From the NCBI GenBank assembly GCA_028673005.1, contig CM054115.1, positions 193,386,370-193,450,369 of the forward strand: DNA of 64,000 nucleotides. The letters are read 5' to 3'. This document shows positions 1-10,545 of the stretch, one piece after another (position 1 is the stretch's first letter; the number at the start of each line of letters is the position of its first letter). The DNA comes from Tanypteryx hageni (lineage: Eukaryota > Arthropoda > Insecta > Odonata > Petaluridae). A program made the position numbers and the translations under genes. The notes under the pieces were generated by a model. The model did no database searches. It was given only the letters and a program-made list of their open reading frames with translations, and had not been told where the DNA came from.

Positions 1-975
1 CCAAAGCGTCAGCCTTTGCCATCAAAACAGGACCAGAAATTGGAGCATTCTGGGTTCTTGCTTGCTTAAACCAGATGATCAGCGCCGCTTCCAAATCCTC
101 GTGCTTTGCGTAGAAGCTTCCGTTCCGGTTCAAACATGCTTCTCTCAAACACAGATGTTATTTTATCACGATTTTTTATAATTGTTGACAAAGTTGAAAA
201 GGGAACTTCGAACTCTTTACAGATGTCCGTTTTGGTTCTATCACCGTTATCAACCGCTTGTAGGAGCTGCATTTTCATTTTCAGCGGTATTGCTTTTTGC
301 TTACGCAATTTACCAGCCATTTCTTTGTGGGTCTTTTATCTTTTATAAAAATATAAAATCACAACTGAAAACGATCCCGAAAAAGAAAGAAGAACTTCGC
401 TCACAGATTCTTTACACATTCGCTAACCGTTCCACACGGAAATTCAGAATCAACGGAATCAACTGAGTAGAACTGTTCTGCGTAGGGGTCTGGAGACGAG
501 AGCAAGAGAGGAGTTGAGCGTATTGAAAGACGGGAAAAGGGAAGGTACAGTACAGATAACAATATGCACCTCCAAATCCTTCCTTTCATTCGAAGATGGT
601 AGTTCCCAGAATTTAGTTTATTGCTGCCAAGGAAATCTCAGTAGCAACCCTCTCAACGGGGGCGCGTGAGTTTCTCTGAGGTCTACTAATGACTATGCCA
701 ATTGAAAGAGAGAGGGAAGGAGGAGATTGTGAGATTATTCATACTTCTGTGTTAAGAAACGAGTGGGTCGTTTCGTGTTATCCAAAGAATTTGACATGGA
801 TTTATTTTCAGGGGACCGAAAAAAAATTCGTGTTAACCGAAATTTCTTGTTAACCATTTCGCGTAAAACGAACTAAATATACGTTGAAATGTATAGGCAC
901 CGGTATGGACCGAGCCTGCATTTCGTGTTAACCGATATTTCGTGTTATCCGTTTTCGTGTTAAGTGGTTTCCAAT
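1..975 (-). mobile_element. Tigger/pogo-like DNA transposon, copy 1 (5' part, cut by window edge)
   Basis: This is the same element as the one at 17.1-19.3 kb. Bases 1-900 align almost base for base with 18.4-19.28 kb. The first part codes on the minus strand for a CENP-B-type DNA-binding domain. The outer part is non-coding and ends with repeated TTCGTGTTAACCGA-like motifs at 820-965, as expected near a Tigger terminus. Copy 1 runs about 70 bases further outward than copy 2. It keeps about 40 bases of the helix-turn-helix coding region that copy 2 has lost, but it has its own 4-base deletion near 108. The rest of the transposase lies beyond the left edge of the window. Confidence 0.8.
66..320 (-). 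pseudogene. Tigger transposase N-terminus (CENP-B/Psq helix-turn-helix), frameshifted
   Basis: This 84-residue frame begins at ATG 320 with a basic MAGKLRKQKA stretch. It then shows the classic CENP-B N-terminal pattern: a first helix, then ICKEFEVPFSTLSTIIKNRD, which fits the recognition-helix region of Tigger and CENP-B proteins. This domain binds the transposon ends. After FERSMFEPERK the frame is lost (residues about 73-84) where copy 2 has four more bases. The frame in copy 2 continues into the second CENP-B DNA-binding domain and the DDE catalytic domain, so this is a broken gene and not a short protein. Family assignment is firm; activity is excluded by the frameshift. Confidence 0.75.
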
Positions 976-1017
976 GTAATTTGCTCTTATAAATACCGGG
1001 TAAGAGCCTGCCTTAAA

Positions 1018-1318
1018 GTATACGGCAGTGGTGCCCAAATTGTTTTACTGGCGAGCCGCATCGGTAGTTGCAAACCCTTCGGCGGGCCGCATTGTAAGTT
1101 GCCAATTCTATTATCTATATGTTCTTATGCGCTATATAAGTGAAAATAAAGTCTAAATAAGGTTATTATGATTACAATATTAAATCTTTTATTATAAAAT
1201 TTTTTATAAAATGTATGAATTATTATATTAAATATTCCAGTAAGGTTTTTTATCATACCCTAGTGAGCCGCACTAAAACCCTTTTTGGGCTGTACTTTAG
1301 GGCATCACTGGTATACGG
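1018..1318. mobile_element. hAT MITE with perfect 8-bp target-site duplication
   Basis: A 285-bp element occupies 1026-1310. Its left end reads CAGTGGTGCCCAAA and its right end, read inward on the other strand, CAGTGATGCCCTAAA. The 8-mer GTATACGG lies immediately outside both ends (1018-1025 and 1311-1318). Eight-base duplications and CAGNGG termini define the hAT superfamily. The interior is AT-rich and non-coding, so it depended on a transposase supplied elsewhere. The phrases on gcgagccgc and gcgggccgc resemble the ends of BED-type hAT elements. Confidence 0.9.
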
Positions 1319-1836
1319 TAAACACTCATCCTTGTTTACGTCTACAGCACTCGAGATTTTCACTACATGGGCCGAGAAGGATGTGTTTGCAACGCTGTCT
1401 GTAGTGTGTACTCTGTTCTCCGCTATAACACCTAAACTCTTTGTCAAACACAGAGGCGTAGCCAAGGGGGGTTTCTGGGGTTCACACCCCCCTCCCCATG
1501 AGAAAATCGAAAAATTATCTTTATTACTTATATATTATTTTTAACTTTTTTGTTATTGATTATTGAAAAATACAAAAATTTACAATTGAATTGAAAGAAA
1601 AAATTATTTATTAAAATTTTTTTTCCTGTTTTTCTTACAACTATAACATCCAGTGATAAAATTGAACTTATTAGTAAAAATAATTAACTACGTATTAACA
1701 ATGAAAGCTGTGTAAATATGAAACAAAAACAGCGTGCTGATCATCTACCTATGCAGCAAGGCCATATATTAGTAAGGTTAACACATCCTTTGCGGGTGAG
1801 AATGCCGAGAAGCGCGACCTATCATTGGACTAGAGC
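1319..1836. other. AT-rich spacer with a possible hAT end
   Basis: No gene is seen. At 1451 the motif CAGAGGCGTAGCCA followed by a run of G resembles a DNA-transposon terminus, but I could not find a matching right end. The remainder is AT-rich non-coding sequence. Confidence 0.35.
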
Positions 1837-2127
1837 AGTGGTCTTCAGACTTGGGATACCCGAGGAACCCTTCTCAATGTGTAAAATCAGTGCGGAACCC
1901 ATTAATAAATACGTTTCATGTAATACATTTTATTTAAACAAAATGTTACAATTTATGTTGCAATAATACATATCATACAATGTAAACAAACTATTTATAA
2001 ATGCATTAATGAACCCATTTATTACTTAGTAACAAAATAATACTAAATTTACTGAATACATACCTACTAAATTTAGTATAACGTCACTAACAAATTATAT
2101 GAAAAATTATACTTCATTTTAATGACT

Positions 2128-3209
2128 TGATTATGCTTGTTTTTTGCCACAAAGAAAATCAAAATTTGGTGTTATTGATGACAGTTTCAAGCGCATTTCT
2201 GGTTCTGCATTCATTTCATTCCTGTATTTTGTTTTTGTCGCTGTATACGTGGAAAAAGCCTTTTTGCATAAATAAGTTGTGACTAAAGGCATAAGAATCT
2301 TTATTGCATGATCAGACACTTCAGGATATCCACTGTAATTTTGCCAAAAATCAAGAAGTTCTTCCTGTCGGTACTTAATTTTTTAGGTCGAATCTGTACA
2401 TATATCAATTAATTGTTCCCTCTCTTTCATTGATAAAAGTTCACTTTGACAATGATTAAATGGGTTTTTTTTAATCCAGTTGTATGTTTCTGTTTGCGCT
2501 GCAAAATATTCTCTAATAGTTTTTTGTTGATTCAACAAATGTTCTATTATGTATTCTTGAACAATTTTATTAAGATTCAGATTATTTTGTATCAAAAAGT
2601 CACTTAATTTTTCAAATCAGTTTACATCGTTTTTTCTTACGTATGAAATCCATAAATCGAATTTTAAAATTAATGCATTTATTTTATCATTAACTTTAAA
2701 TATATGAGTTTTACTTCCTTGGAGGGATATATTTACTTCATTTGAAAATAAAAATATATCTGCAAGGTACGCCATAATCTGAATCCGTATGTTGTCATGT
2801 AATTTTGAGCAACAATCATGTTTCATTTGAGTTTAAAAATATTTTACCTCTTCTTTCAGCATATAAAACCAGCACAAACTTTTTCCTCAGGATAGCCAGC
2901 GTACCTCTGCGTGTAGGAGCAATGTTTTGTGAGAACTAGATATCTCCTCGCAGAGTAATGAGAATAATCTTGAGTTTAGCTCCCTGGATTTGATAAAATT
3001 AATGATTTTCACGTCACCTAAATCATCTTTTATTTTTTCTGGAATTCGTTTCACAACGAGAGCATGGCGGTGCAGATAGCAATGAGAATGTTGAATATGT
3101 GGATCTATTGTTTTTATTCTTGATATGACTCCTTTTTTTGCACCCAATAAAGATTTTGCTTCGTCGGTACAAATATGAAAACATAAATCCCAAGATAGTC
3201 CATGTTTCT

Positions 3210-3297
<88 letters not shown>

Positions 3298-3384
3298 TCT
3301 TGCTTCCCTTTCAACTTCTTTTGTAAACACACCAGATATTAGTGAAATAATTTTTCTTTCGTATTGTTTCCAACTAACAGACAT
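2128..3384 (-). pseudogene. hAT transposase (ZBED5/SCAND3-like), C-terminal two-thirds, decayed
   Basis: Read from 3384 down, one frame gives most of a hAT transposase interrupted by stop codons. In order: the catalytic-region segment HICTDEAKSLLGAKKGVISRIK; the HCYLHRHAL motif corresponding to the conserved C/H region; INFIKSRELNSRLFSLLCEE; HAEVRWLS just before a stop near 2889; YLADIFLFSNEVNISLQG; and the C-terminal dimerisation region ILMPLVTTYLCKKAFSTYTATKTKYRNE, ending at 2131 with GKKQA. The arrangement matches ZBED5/SCAND3-like transposases. Stops lie near 2889, 2828, 2614 and 2381. A (TA)n(TG)n microsatellite sits inside the coding part near the first catalytic Asp. The gene is dead; family confidence is high. 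Confidence 0.8.
3212..3297. repeat. Compound (AT)n(TG)n microsatellite
   Basis: About 59 bases of alternating AT run into about 28 bases of alternating TG. The tract sits inside a decayed hAT transposase, where it reads as Tyr-Ile and His-Thr repeats. Those repeats are a by-product of the microsatellite and not a protein feature. Confidence 0.97.
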
Positions 3385-3477
3385 TTGCGCAAACCAAGGA
3401 GATTAAGAATGTGTAACTAAGTAAGCTTACGTATAAATTGTTTGCAAAACGAATAAACGGTCTGTTCACGAACATAT

Positions 3478-4110
3478 CGGACAGCACTCAAGTGCTGGGG
3501 TGGCTACAAGCGCCAGAATGGAAATTCTATCTACCAATCTAAAATACTTGTTTAAAGGAAACTACTAATTTCGGGTTTTTCGGGTTTTACCTTAAATTTT
3601 AAAAAGGCAATCGGAGGGTAAAAATCGGGTAAAACCCAATAAATTCATATCCTACTCATGAGTAGGGTATGGATTTTTCGGGTTTAAAAAATATTTCATT
3701 CGGAGGGTAAATTTCGGGTTTTATTATTTACCTTTTCATTCGGGTTAAAATCGGGTATAAATAAGTTACAGATTTTTCGTGGTTTTGAAAAAGGTTCAAT
3801 CTCGGATAATTTTCGGGTTTTATTATTTTGTAATTCGGACTAAATTATTTTTAAATAAAAATCATGGTTAAAAATTTAAAAGTTTTATCAACAATCAAAA
3901 CCTTTTACTATTTCGGACTGCACCCAAGTGCTGAGGTGCCTACAAGTGCCAGAATAGAAATTCTGCGAGCAAATATAAAAGAAATTTGTTTAAAGAAAAC
4001 TAATAATTTTGGGTTTTACCCGAAATTTACATGAGGCAATCGGAGGGTAAAAATCTGTTAAAAATCGGGTAAAACCCGAAAAATCCATACCCTACTTATG
4101 AAATATCTGT
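3478..4110. repeat. Direct and inverted repeat rich in TTCGGGTTTT motifs
   Basis: A unit starting at 3478 (cggacagcactcaagtgctg) recurs at about 3913 (cggactgcacccaagtgctg). Both continue through caagtgccagaat-type sequence, a TTTAAAGAAAACTA-like stretch and blocks of TTCGGGTTTT and GGAGGGTAAAAATCGGG. Between them, around 3657, lies the palindrome CTACTCATGAGTAG, around which the GGGTAAAACC and TTTTTCGGGTT blocks are inverted. It is non-coding and likely an old non-autonomous DNA element or a tandem duplication; the family is not recognised. Confidence 0.6.
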
Positions 4111-4559
4111 ATCTGTAATTAACTACGGCAATGTTTCATTTGTTTACTTTGTTACAAAAATATTAGCGAAGCGTAAATACTGTAAATTTACTTTCGAAAA
4201 GGGATAAAGATCATATTACATCTGTTATACTGCGGTGAAGTATGTTTCCGAAAACTCACGTGAAAATTCTAACAAAAGAACACCTTTTGGAATCTGCTCT
4301 AAAAGTTCTTTTTAAGCTTGTTCAACTGTTAAAATTGCAAGTCCTCATGTGCAACATGAGTGTTATTTTCTAATGTCATTTAATAGAAAAAACATCGCGT
4401 TGTATTCCGCTTGTTCCGGTAATTGGTAATCTCACTCGAATCGTTTCCATAGAATGTATTGTAATGAACACAAAAATAACTAAATTGATTCAATAAATTC
4501 TTTTCTAAATCAACACAAGAAAACGAAAAAAAAATGCAGAAACACCGCGTTTTAAAAAT
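4111..4559. other. AT-rich spacer, nothing recognised
   Basis: No long reading frame, repeat boundary or RNA gene is visible here. Confidence 0.5.
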
Positions 4560-5575
4560 TTGAGTTTGAGAGCGAGAAGAAAAAGGGAGAGAGTGTGGAG
4601 GGAGCCTGAATTAGAGTCAGAGCGCAAAGGAAGAGAGAGTGGGTTATTCGGAGGGTTTCTTTTTGAAGGAAGGAGTGAGTTCCTCAACAGAGGTTACCTA
4701 GAGAATCATGAACTGCAAAAGAGAGAAGAGAGAGGGGGGGGGGGAGAGAAGAGAGATGAGAGAGAGGGGAGAAGGGGAAAAGGGAGAGGGGGCCAAGAGA
4801 GGGAGGAAGCATTAGGCGATTACGAGAAGATAGAGGAAATGGCCAATTTTCGGTGAGGAAGATAGCGAGCAAACGTCGGTACGAAGGAGAAAGAAATGTA
4901 ATGAAATGTAAGTCAGCTCGAAAATTACCCGGCAGATGTCGCTAATAGGAGAAATTCCTGAAATTCGATAAAGAGGGTGAGAAATGAAGTTCCACGTGAA
5001 ACCTTTTGCAGAAAACGAGCCGATTTCGAGAAGAATGAGGCGAGAATTTTAGACTTTGGGAGCGATGGCTGTGTTTGCAAACGAACAAAGTGTCACTTCT
5101 CTCTTGGCATCAGAAAACGATTGGCAGCGGGTGTGTGGCGAACGGGAGACGGGGAGAGAAAAGTTGGGAGGTGGGTGGAGAGAGAGGAAGAGATAGGGGA
5201 GGAGGAGAAGAGACACAAGAGAGAGAGAGGGAGGATTTTTTCGTAGAGCAGAGAAGATAAACGGGTGTTCGGAATGGCTTTCTTTTGCAGAAAGTGAAAA
5301 CAGGAGAGGGCGTGGCAGAAGTTTTTCCAGAATGCCAACAGCTTTCCAGAAAGGAAGAGAAGTAAGAAGGAAAGGGGAGGATGAGAAGGGAGGAGGAATT
5401 GCACACGTCAACGGCTCATGCTAAGAAAAGACTAAGGAGAATGAGAGTTTAAAAGGGAGAAGAGAAAGAGAGAGGAAAGGACGGAGAGAGTCAGGGTAGG
5501 AGGGGGAGGTATACGGAGGAAGGAGTGAGAAAGAGAGAGAGAGAGAGAGAGAGAGGTGAGGCAAGATGGATTGAA
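4560..5575. repeat. Purine-rich (GA) region on the plus strand
   Basis: About 1 kb in which the plus strand is dominated by GAGAGA, GGGAGA and AGGAGG blocks, with pure purine runs around 4710-4800, 5150-5240 and 5440-5560, interspersed with less biased sequence. Open frames in it have low-complexity Arg/Glu/Gly or, on the other strand, Ser/Pro/Leu composition, and I do not regard them as genes. Such homopurine tracts can form triplex (H-DNA) structures. Confidence 0.75.
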
Positions 5576-6190
5576 CGAGAAAAGTAGGGAGAAAAATCTT
5601 AATTCGGATCTGAATTGAGGTTACAAGTTATCCTTTTTCTCTATTTCCCAAAGTCTCAGCTGTAGAGAATCAACTGAATGAAAACAAGTTTGTCTCTATA
5701 GAATAGCGCCTAAAGGGAGAAAACATAAATGAAGCGCGCTGACGCAAATATAATACGTTTTCCACACACTCTTAAGCTTTTTTTAATCTCTTTTTTGATA
5801 TTGAGCTAGCGAATAATGAAGAAAGCGATTTATATAAGAAAAATGCTTTTTTTGTAGTCACAAAAGTAACTCGTTTTCCTATCGCTAAGGAAATAAGTGA
5901 GATGAATTATTGATGGAATGATATGGTGGAGAAATAAAAGAAGGATATTCTTTGGGAGTTTAAAAGAGAAAGGCGGGCAACACAAAAAGAGGAGAGAGAA
6001 TGGATTAATGCGGGCCGAGTAGGAAAATATCAGTGATTCATTATATAGGATTAGCTAAATTATTAGGTAAAGTCACTTTATTCAACCACTTCGATAAAAA
6101 CACTAAAACTGTATCATTTCTACTGCGATAGAGCATGATATACACAGGATGACATTATGGCAGTAACTGGAGTTAGGAAGGGTTGGAGAG
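5576..6190. other. Spacer, nothing recognised
   Basis: No gene, terminus or repeat structure was identified between the purine-rich block and the GGGA minisatellite. Confidence 0.5.
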
Positions 6191-6229
6191 AGGTTGTTGC
6201 AATGGATGAAAGGCAGATGTCGGAGGCAT

Positions 6230-6500
6230 AGGGGTGGGGGAACGAAGAGAGGGAGAAGGGAGAAAGGGGTAAGTAAGGAAGGGAGAAGGGAGGGGGAAGG
6301 GAGGGGGAGGGAGATGGAAGGGATGGGGAGGGAGGGGGAAGGGAGGGGGAGGGAGATGGAAGGGATGGGGAGGCAGGGGGAAGGGAGGAGGAAGGGAGGG
6401 GGAAGGGAGGGGGAAGGGACGGGGAAGGAAGGGGGAAGGAAGGGGGAAGGAAGGGGGAAGGGAGGGGGGAGGGAGGCGGAAGAGGAATGGGAGAGAGGAG
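6230..6500. repeat. GGGA/GGGGGAAGGG minisatellite, G-quadruplex-prone
   Basis: The plus strand is an almost pure array of GGGAGGGGGAAGGGAGG-type units, with a higher-order repeat around GGGAGATGGAAGGGATGG seen twice (about 6310 and 6350). Many closely spaced G3-G5 runs give high G-quadruplex potential. The array lies just downstream of the CR1 reverse transcriptase remnant (minus strand), so it may be an expansion inside that element's 3' untranslated region. Confidence 0.9.
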
Positions 6501-6609
6501 CGATAAAGTGCACGGAGCGTTAATTGAGTAGATTATAATCAAAAGAGATGGGATGGAACAGGATAAGTGCGCAGAGAATGACTGCGAGGAAGCAGAGAAG
6601 GGGAGAGGT

Positions 6610-7630
6610 TGGAGGGGAGTGGGAGTTCTTATTATTTCTTCGACGTCGCTGGAGAAAGTACTAGTTCTAAATCTTTCAAGAAGTTTTAACCTAGCACGTG
6701 ATCGGCGCTCAGCTAGTGATTCCCATCCTAAGTCCTGTATCAAGCCTGTAACGCTTTTATTTCTATCATAACAATTTTGGATGAATCTAGCAGCTTTTCG
6801 TTGCACTTTCTCTAACTCGGCGATTAATCATTTCTCGTACGGATCCCATATGCTCGACGCATACTCTAGCAGCGGTCTAACTAAAGAAAACTAACATGTC
6901 TCTTTGACTTTTTCTTCGCTTTTACCTACTATCCGTTTGATGAATCCTAGTTTCTGCTTAGCTTTCCCGGATATATTTCGTATGTGTGTGTCCCACGAGA
7001 GGTTACTTGTTAAAATGACACCTAAGTATTTGACGGATTCGGATAATTTTAGATGTACGCCTTCTATACTGTAATTCATCGCCTCAATTTCTTTGTTTCT
7101 CCAGAATCTCATGACGGAACACTTACCTAAGTTCAGCTCTAATTGCCACTCTTTACACCACTCGAGAATTGCGTGTAGGTCGTTAGAAAGTAATGCTTGA
7201 TCAGCAGGACTGTTAATCTCTCTGTAAACTACCGTATCATCCGCGAATAACTTGATTTTACTTGTAATAACATTATCTAAGTCATTTATGTATATAAGGA
7301 ATAATAGGGGACCGATGACACTTCCCTGTGGAACGCCGGAGGACACGCTGACCGAATCTGATTTAAATCCATTTATGACTACCATTTGTTCCCGATCATT
7401 GAGAAAGTCCCTGATCCACTCGATTATCTTTCGATTTATTCCACAGGCTTGTAATTTTTTCAATAACTTAATATGAGGGACTTTATCGAATGCCTTCTTG
7501 AAGTCAAGAAAAACCGCGTCTAGCTGAGTCTTTCGATCACCGGATCGTAGTATATCATGTGCAAACAGATCGAGCTGAGTTTCACAAGATCTTGCCTTCC
7601 TAAAACCGTGTTGATAGTTAGTGCTAGGAA
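6610..7630 (-). pseudogene. CR1-like LINE reverse transcriptase, 5'-truncated fragment
   Basis: The minus strand encodes the palm and C-terminal part of a non-LTR reverse transcriptase. From 7620 downward it shows HGFRKARSCETQLDLF, FLDFKKAFDKVPH, SGVPQGSVIGPLLFLIYIND, the catalytic LFADDTVVYRE, KYLGVILTSNLSWDTHI and, after a stop and frame change near 6890-6810, the RKAARFIQNCYDRNKSVT thumb/tail region. It is clearly the same family as, but distinct from, the two CR1 copies at 19.7 and 31.5 kb. There is no endonuclease or ORF1: the 5' end stops abruptly at about 7630 against hAT sequence. Dead copy. Confidence 0.85.
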
Positions 7631-7635
7631 CTATT

Positions 7636-8626
7636 AAAAATTGATTGCATTATACATATCCAAAATTTGTGTGGTAAGGATAAAGGCTTTGATCATGTCA
7701 TAAAGGAGGTTACACAGCCAGTTAACATAATTAAATCAAGAGGGCTTAATCACCGGCAATTTAAACAATTTCTAGAAGAAAATGAGGCAGAATACAATGA
7801 CTTGGTATATTATACTGAAATTCGTTGGTTGGGCCGAGGAAAATGCTTGATGCGATTTCTACAGTTATTGGATGAAATTATATTTCTTCGCGAAAAAGGT
7901 AGGCCTGACACACTTATTGAAGATTCTAATTGGCAATGTGACTTAGGATTTTTAGTAGATATTTCTCATTTACTCAATGATTTAAATTCAATGTTGCAAG
8001 GTAAATATCAACTAATCAATCAGTTAGTAAACCATGCAGCAGCTTTCATGGCTAAATTAACATTATTTAAATCCCAAATTCAGCAAAATAACCTTTTACA
8101 TTTTCCAAATTTTTCCAAAATGATAGAAAAATATAAAGTTAGTTTGACCAAGTATGCGAATGTAATCGACAAACTTTTTGAAGCTTTTTCATCAAGATTG
8201 CAACTCTTTCACAAACAACTTGGGGACTGACTCTGTTTTCTAATCCTTTCATTGCAGATGCAAATAATGTTAACTCCGTTGTGCAATTAGAGTTGATTGA
8301 TATTCAGAATTCCAATAGTTATCATGCAAAATTCAATCCTGAGGATTTGATGGAATTTTATAAATATTTGCCATGGGAATGTTTCCCTAATCTTTTAGAA
8401 AATGCACTTTATTATACAAACATGTTTGGTAGCACCTACATTTGTTAGCAAACATTCACTATTTTGAATTTAAATAAAAACAAGTCCCGAAATCAACTTA
8501 AGGATGAAAATTTGAATGATATTCTGCAGTTAGCCACATCTTCCCTGAGACCAAATATTGAGAGTCTAATTATGGAAAAGCAGTGTCATCCCTCACATAC
8601 TTCTGAAACTTCAACTAAAAATGAAT
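7636..8626 (+). pseudogene. hAT transposase C-terminal half (GTF2IRD2-like), decayed
   Basis: Starting next to the truncated CR1, the plus strand reads DCIIHIQNLCG, the C-x-x-H motif of hAT transposases. It goes on through IIKSRGLNHRQFKQFLEE and YYTEIRWLGRGKCLMRF to a stop at 8230. After a one-frame shift it continues NPFIADANN through LPWECFPNLLENALYYTNMFGSTYIC, has an in-frame stop, and then shows the C-terminal dimerisation segment NKNKSRNQLKDENLNDILQLATS, ending near 8626. This matches transposases related to GTF2IRD2. The BED finger and first catalytic Asp are missing, so the element is 5'-truncated as well as frameshifted. Confidence 0.8.
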
Positions 8627-9293
8627 AATGATTTATTTACGTTTTATTGAAACTTTTTACATTTGAATATGAACATTAATGTTTACAATACAAAAAAAAA
8701 TTCTTTGTTCTGTGCACAATATCTGTAATTTGTGTTATATTAATGATAATTTGCTGTTCTATTGATGATATTAGAGTAATATTAAACCTGATTCATTTTA
8801 TTGTCTTGCATTAAATATACTACATTACTTCTTTTGATGTAATGTTCATTTTGCAATAATTATTATTAATAAACCAGAGTTTTCTTTTATAATTGAAAGT
8901 AAGCATCAAAAGAATATTTCTTTTACGATTACTTATATGATTATTTTTATTTCAATTTAAGAATATTTGTGTTATTATTATATCATCTCTAAAATAGATT
9001 AAAGAACAAGAATAAATATTTGGTGTAGATATATTGTATAGGCAACTGTTACAACTGAGTATGATACTAGATAAAAGTACCTATACTATTTCTGAAAAAG
9101 TATATTACATGCCGTAGAATCAATAAATAAAAATATTTCAGTGTGGTAGAAATTTATTAATTATAGTATCTCTTTTTATCTATTCTTGTGAGTAAACTTT
9201 CACTACTATAAATTAAAAAAAAATTACCAGAAATCAACTGAAGAATGAAAATTTGAACAATATCAAAATTAGGCACTCAAATAAGTTATTTAG
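8627..9293. other. AT-rich sequence, probable 3' flank of the hAT remnant
   Basis: Strongly AT-rich with no frame of note. Part may be the untranslated 3' end of the hAT copy, but no terminal inverted repeat was found. Confidence 0.4.
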
Positions 9294-10545
9294 TTCTTAT
9301 AGTAGTTGTAGTAGTTTTATTCACCATAGGCAATACATTGCATGGTTTCGTCAAAAACATACATTTATATTTCAAATAGCAAACAAGGTGAAAAAAGCAC
9401 ATTCATATATGAAGTCCAACACATAAATTAACAGTATAAAATAAAGCATCAAGAAAAATAGGAGATACAATACAATCTTTGATTACAACAAACATTACAA
9501 TAGGATTATATATGGGAGTCGTTCATAAACTCAGTAACACTGTAGAATAATTTTTTGTGAAGGAGTTCCTTAATCTTTAATTTAAATTTTTTCTTTTCTA
9601 GGCATTTTACTGTATGGGGTAGTTTATTATATAGGAGAAATCCTCAGTGAGTAATGCTATTAAGGCTTTTTGTGGTTCTATGGCTGTTTAGGTGTATGAA
9701 GTTAAGTGATCTTGTATTGTAATTATGAAAATCAGAATTTTTTTGAACATGCTTTGATTGCTGTGAATGAAACAAACTGTTTCCAGTATTTATATGCAAG
9801 GCACTTGTAGAAATTTTAGTTCTTTAAAGAGTTGTTTGCCTGGAGTCCTTAATGGAACCTGTTTCATAGTTTTTAATATCTTTTTTTCATTTTAAAGACT
9901 TGAAATATTTTATGGGAAGACCCCCCCCCAAAGGGATACCATATGATATTATGGCTTGTACATAGCCATAGTACACACTCTTTAGGACATCGAGTGTTGT
10001 AATTTTGCTCAAGACATGTAGAGCATAACATATGCAACTTAGTTTTTCATTTAGTTGGGTTATATGTTGTTCCCATGACAAGTCGGAGTAAATCCACAGA
10101 CCCAGAAATTTTGTTTGATTTTCTTCCTTAATTTTCGTGCAATCAAATTCTACATTTAAGGGTTCTCTATGCTTCATATTAGTATTAAAATTAATACAGA
10201 TAGTTTTATTAGTATTCAAAAATAATTTATTTGTTTGCAACCAAGTTAGTAGGTCATTCTTTGTTTTATTCACTTTGTATTGAAGGAAATTAAAACTGTT
10301 GCTCTTAAAAATTATATTTGTGTCATCTGCAAAAATAAGTGGTTCAGATAATGGAAGATTTGTTGGCAAATCAATTATGAAAGCTAGAAAAAGAATAGGG
10401 CCCAAAATGGAACCTTGAGGCACACTGCAGATTAAGGGGGGATAGTTTTAGTGAACTCCATTAATTTCAACAATATGCTTCCTGCCCTCTAAACAAGAAC
10501 GAAACCACTGATTGACCTGACCTCTTATGCCACAGTTCTCTATAC
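9294..10545 (-). pseudogene. Jockey/BS-like LINE reverse transcriptase fragment with 3' tail
   Basis: The minus strand carries the second half of a non-LTR reverse transcriptase. In order: ENCGIRGQVNQWFRSCLEGR (10,540-10,480), then after a stop VPQGSILGPILFLAFI, the catalytic LIFADDTN, a KFLGLWIYSDLSWEQHI segment and SVYYGYVQAIISYGIPL. A run of nine C at about 9920 marks a frameshift, after which recognisable C-terminal sequence continues with stops to about 9560. The 3' end has AATAAA followed by an ACTACA-rich tail at about 9320-9294. It is unlike the CR1 copies in sequence and tail. The 5' end is truncated at about 10,545. Confidence 0.8.

Larger units (their letters stand above)
1837..3400 (-). 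mobile_element. BED-type (ZBED5/SCAND3-like) hAT transposon remnant
   Basis: The left end at 1837 (CAGTGGTCTTCAGACTTGGG) resembles Charlie-type hAT termini. It is followed by about 270 bases of AT-rich 3' untranslated sequence and then by a decayed transposase on the minus strand. The BED-finger end (5' end) and the right inverted repeat were not recognised, so the element is probably truncated near 3400. Confidence 0.65.

Noticed and set aside
2887..3384. Tyr-Ile and His-Thr repeat protein segments
   Set aside because: They are translations of the TA and TG microsatellites; the same effect appears at 13.0, 29.6, 36.7, 38.8 and 39.5 kb. Only the hAT-like flanks are real coding remnants.
6103..6806. 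Ser/Pro/Leu-rich and Gly/Arg/Glu-rich frames in the GGGA array
   Set aside because: Open frames on both strands are forced by the repeat composition. Only the first about 60 residues of the minus-strand frame (RKAARFIQNCYD onward) are reverse transcriptase.
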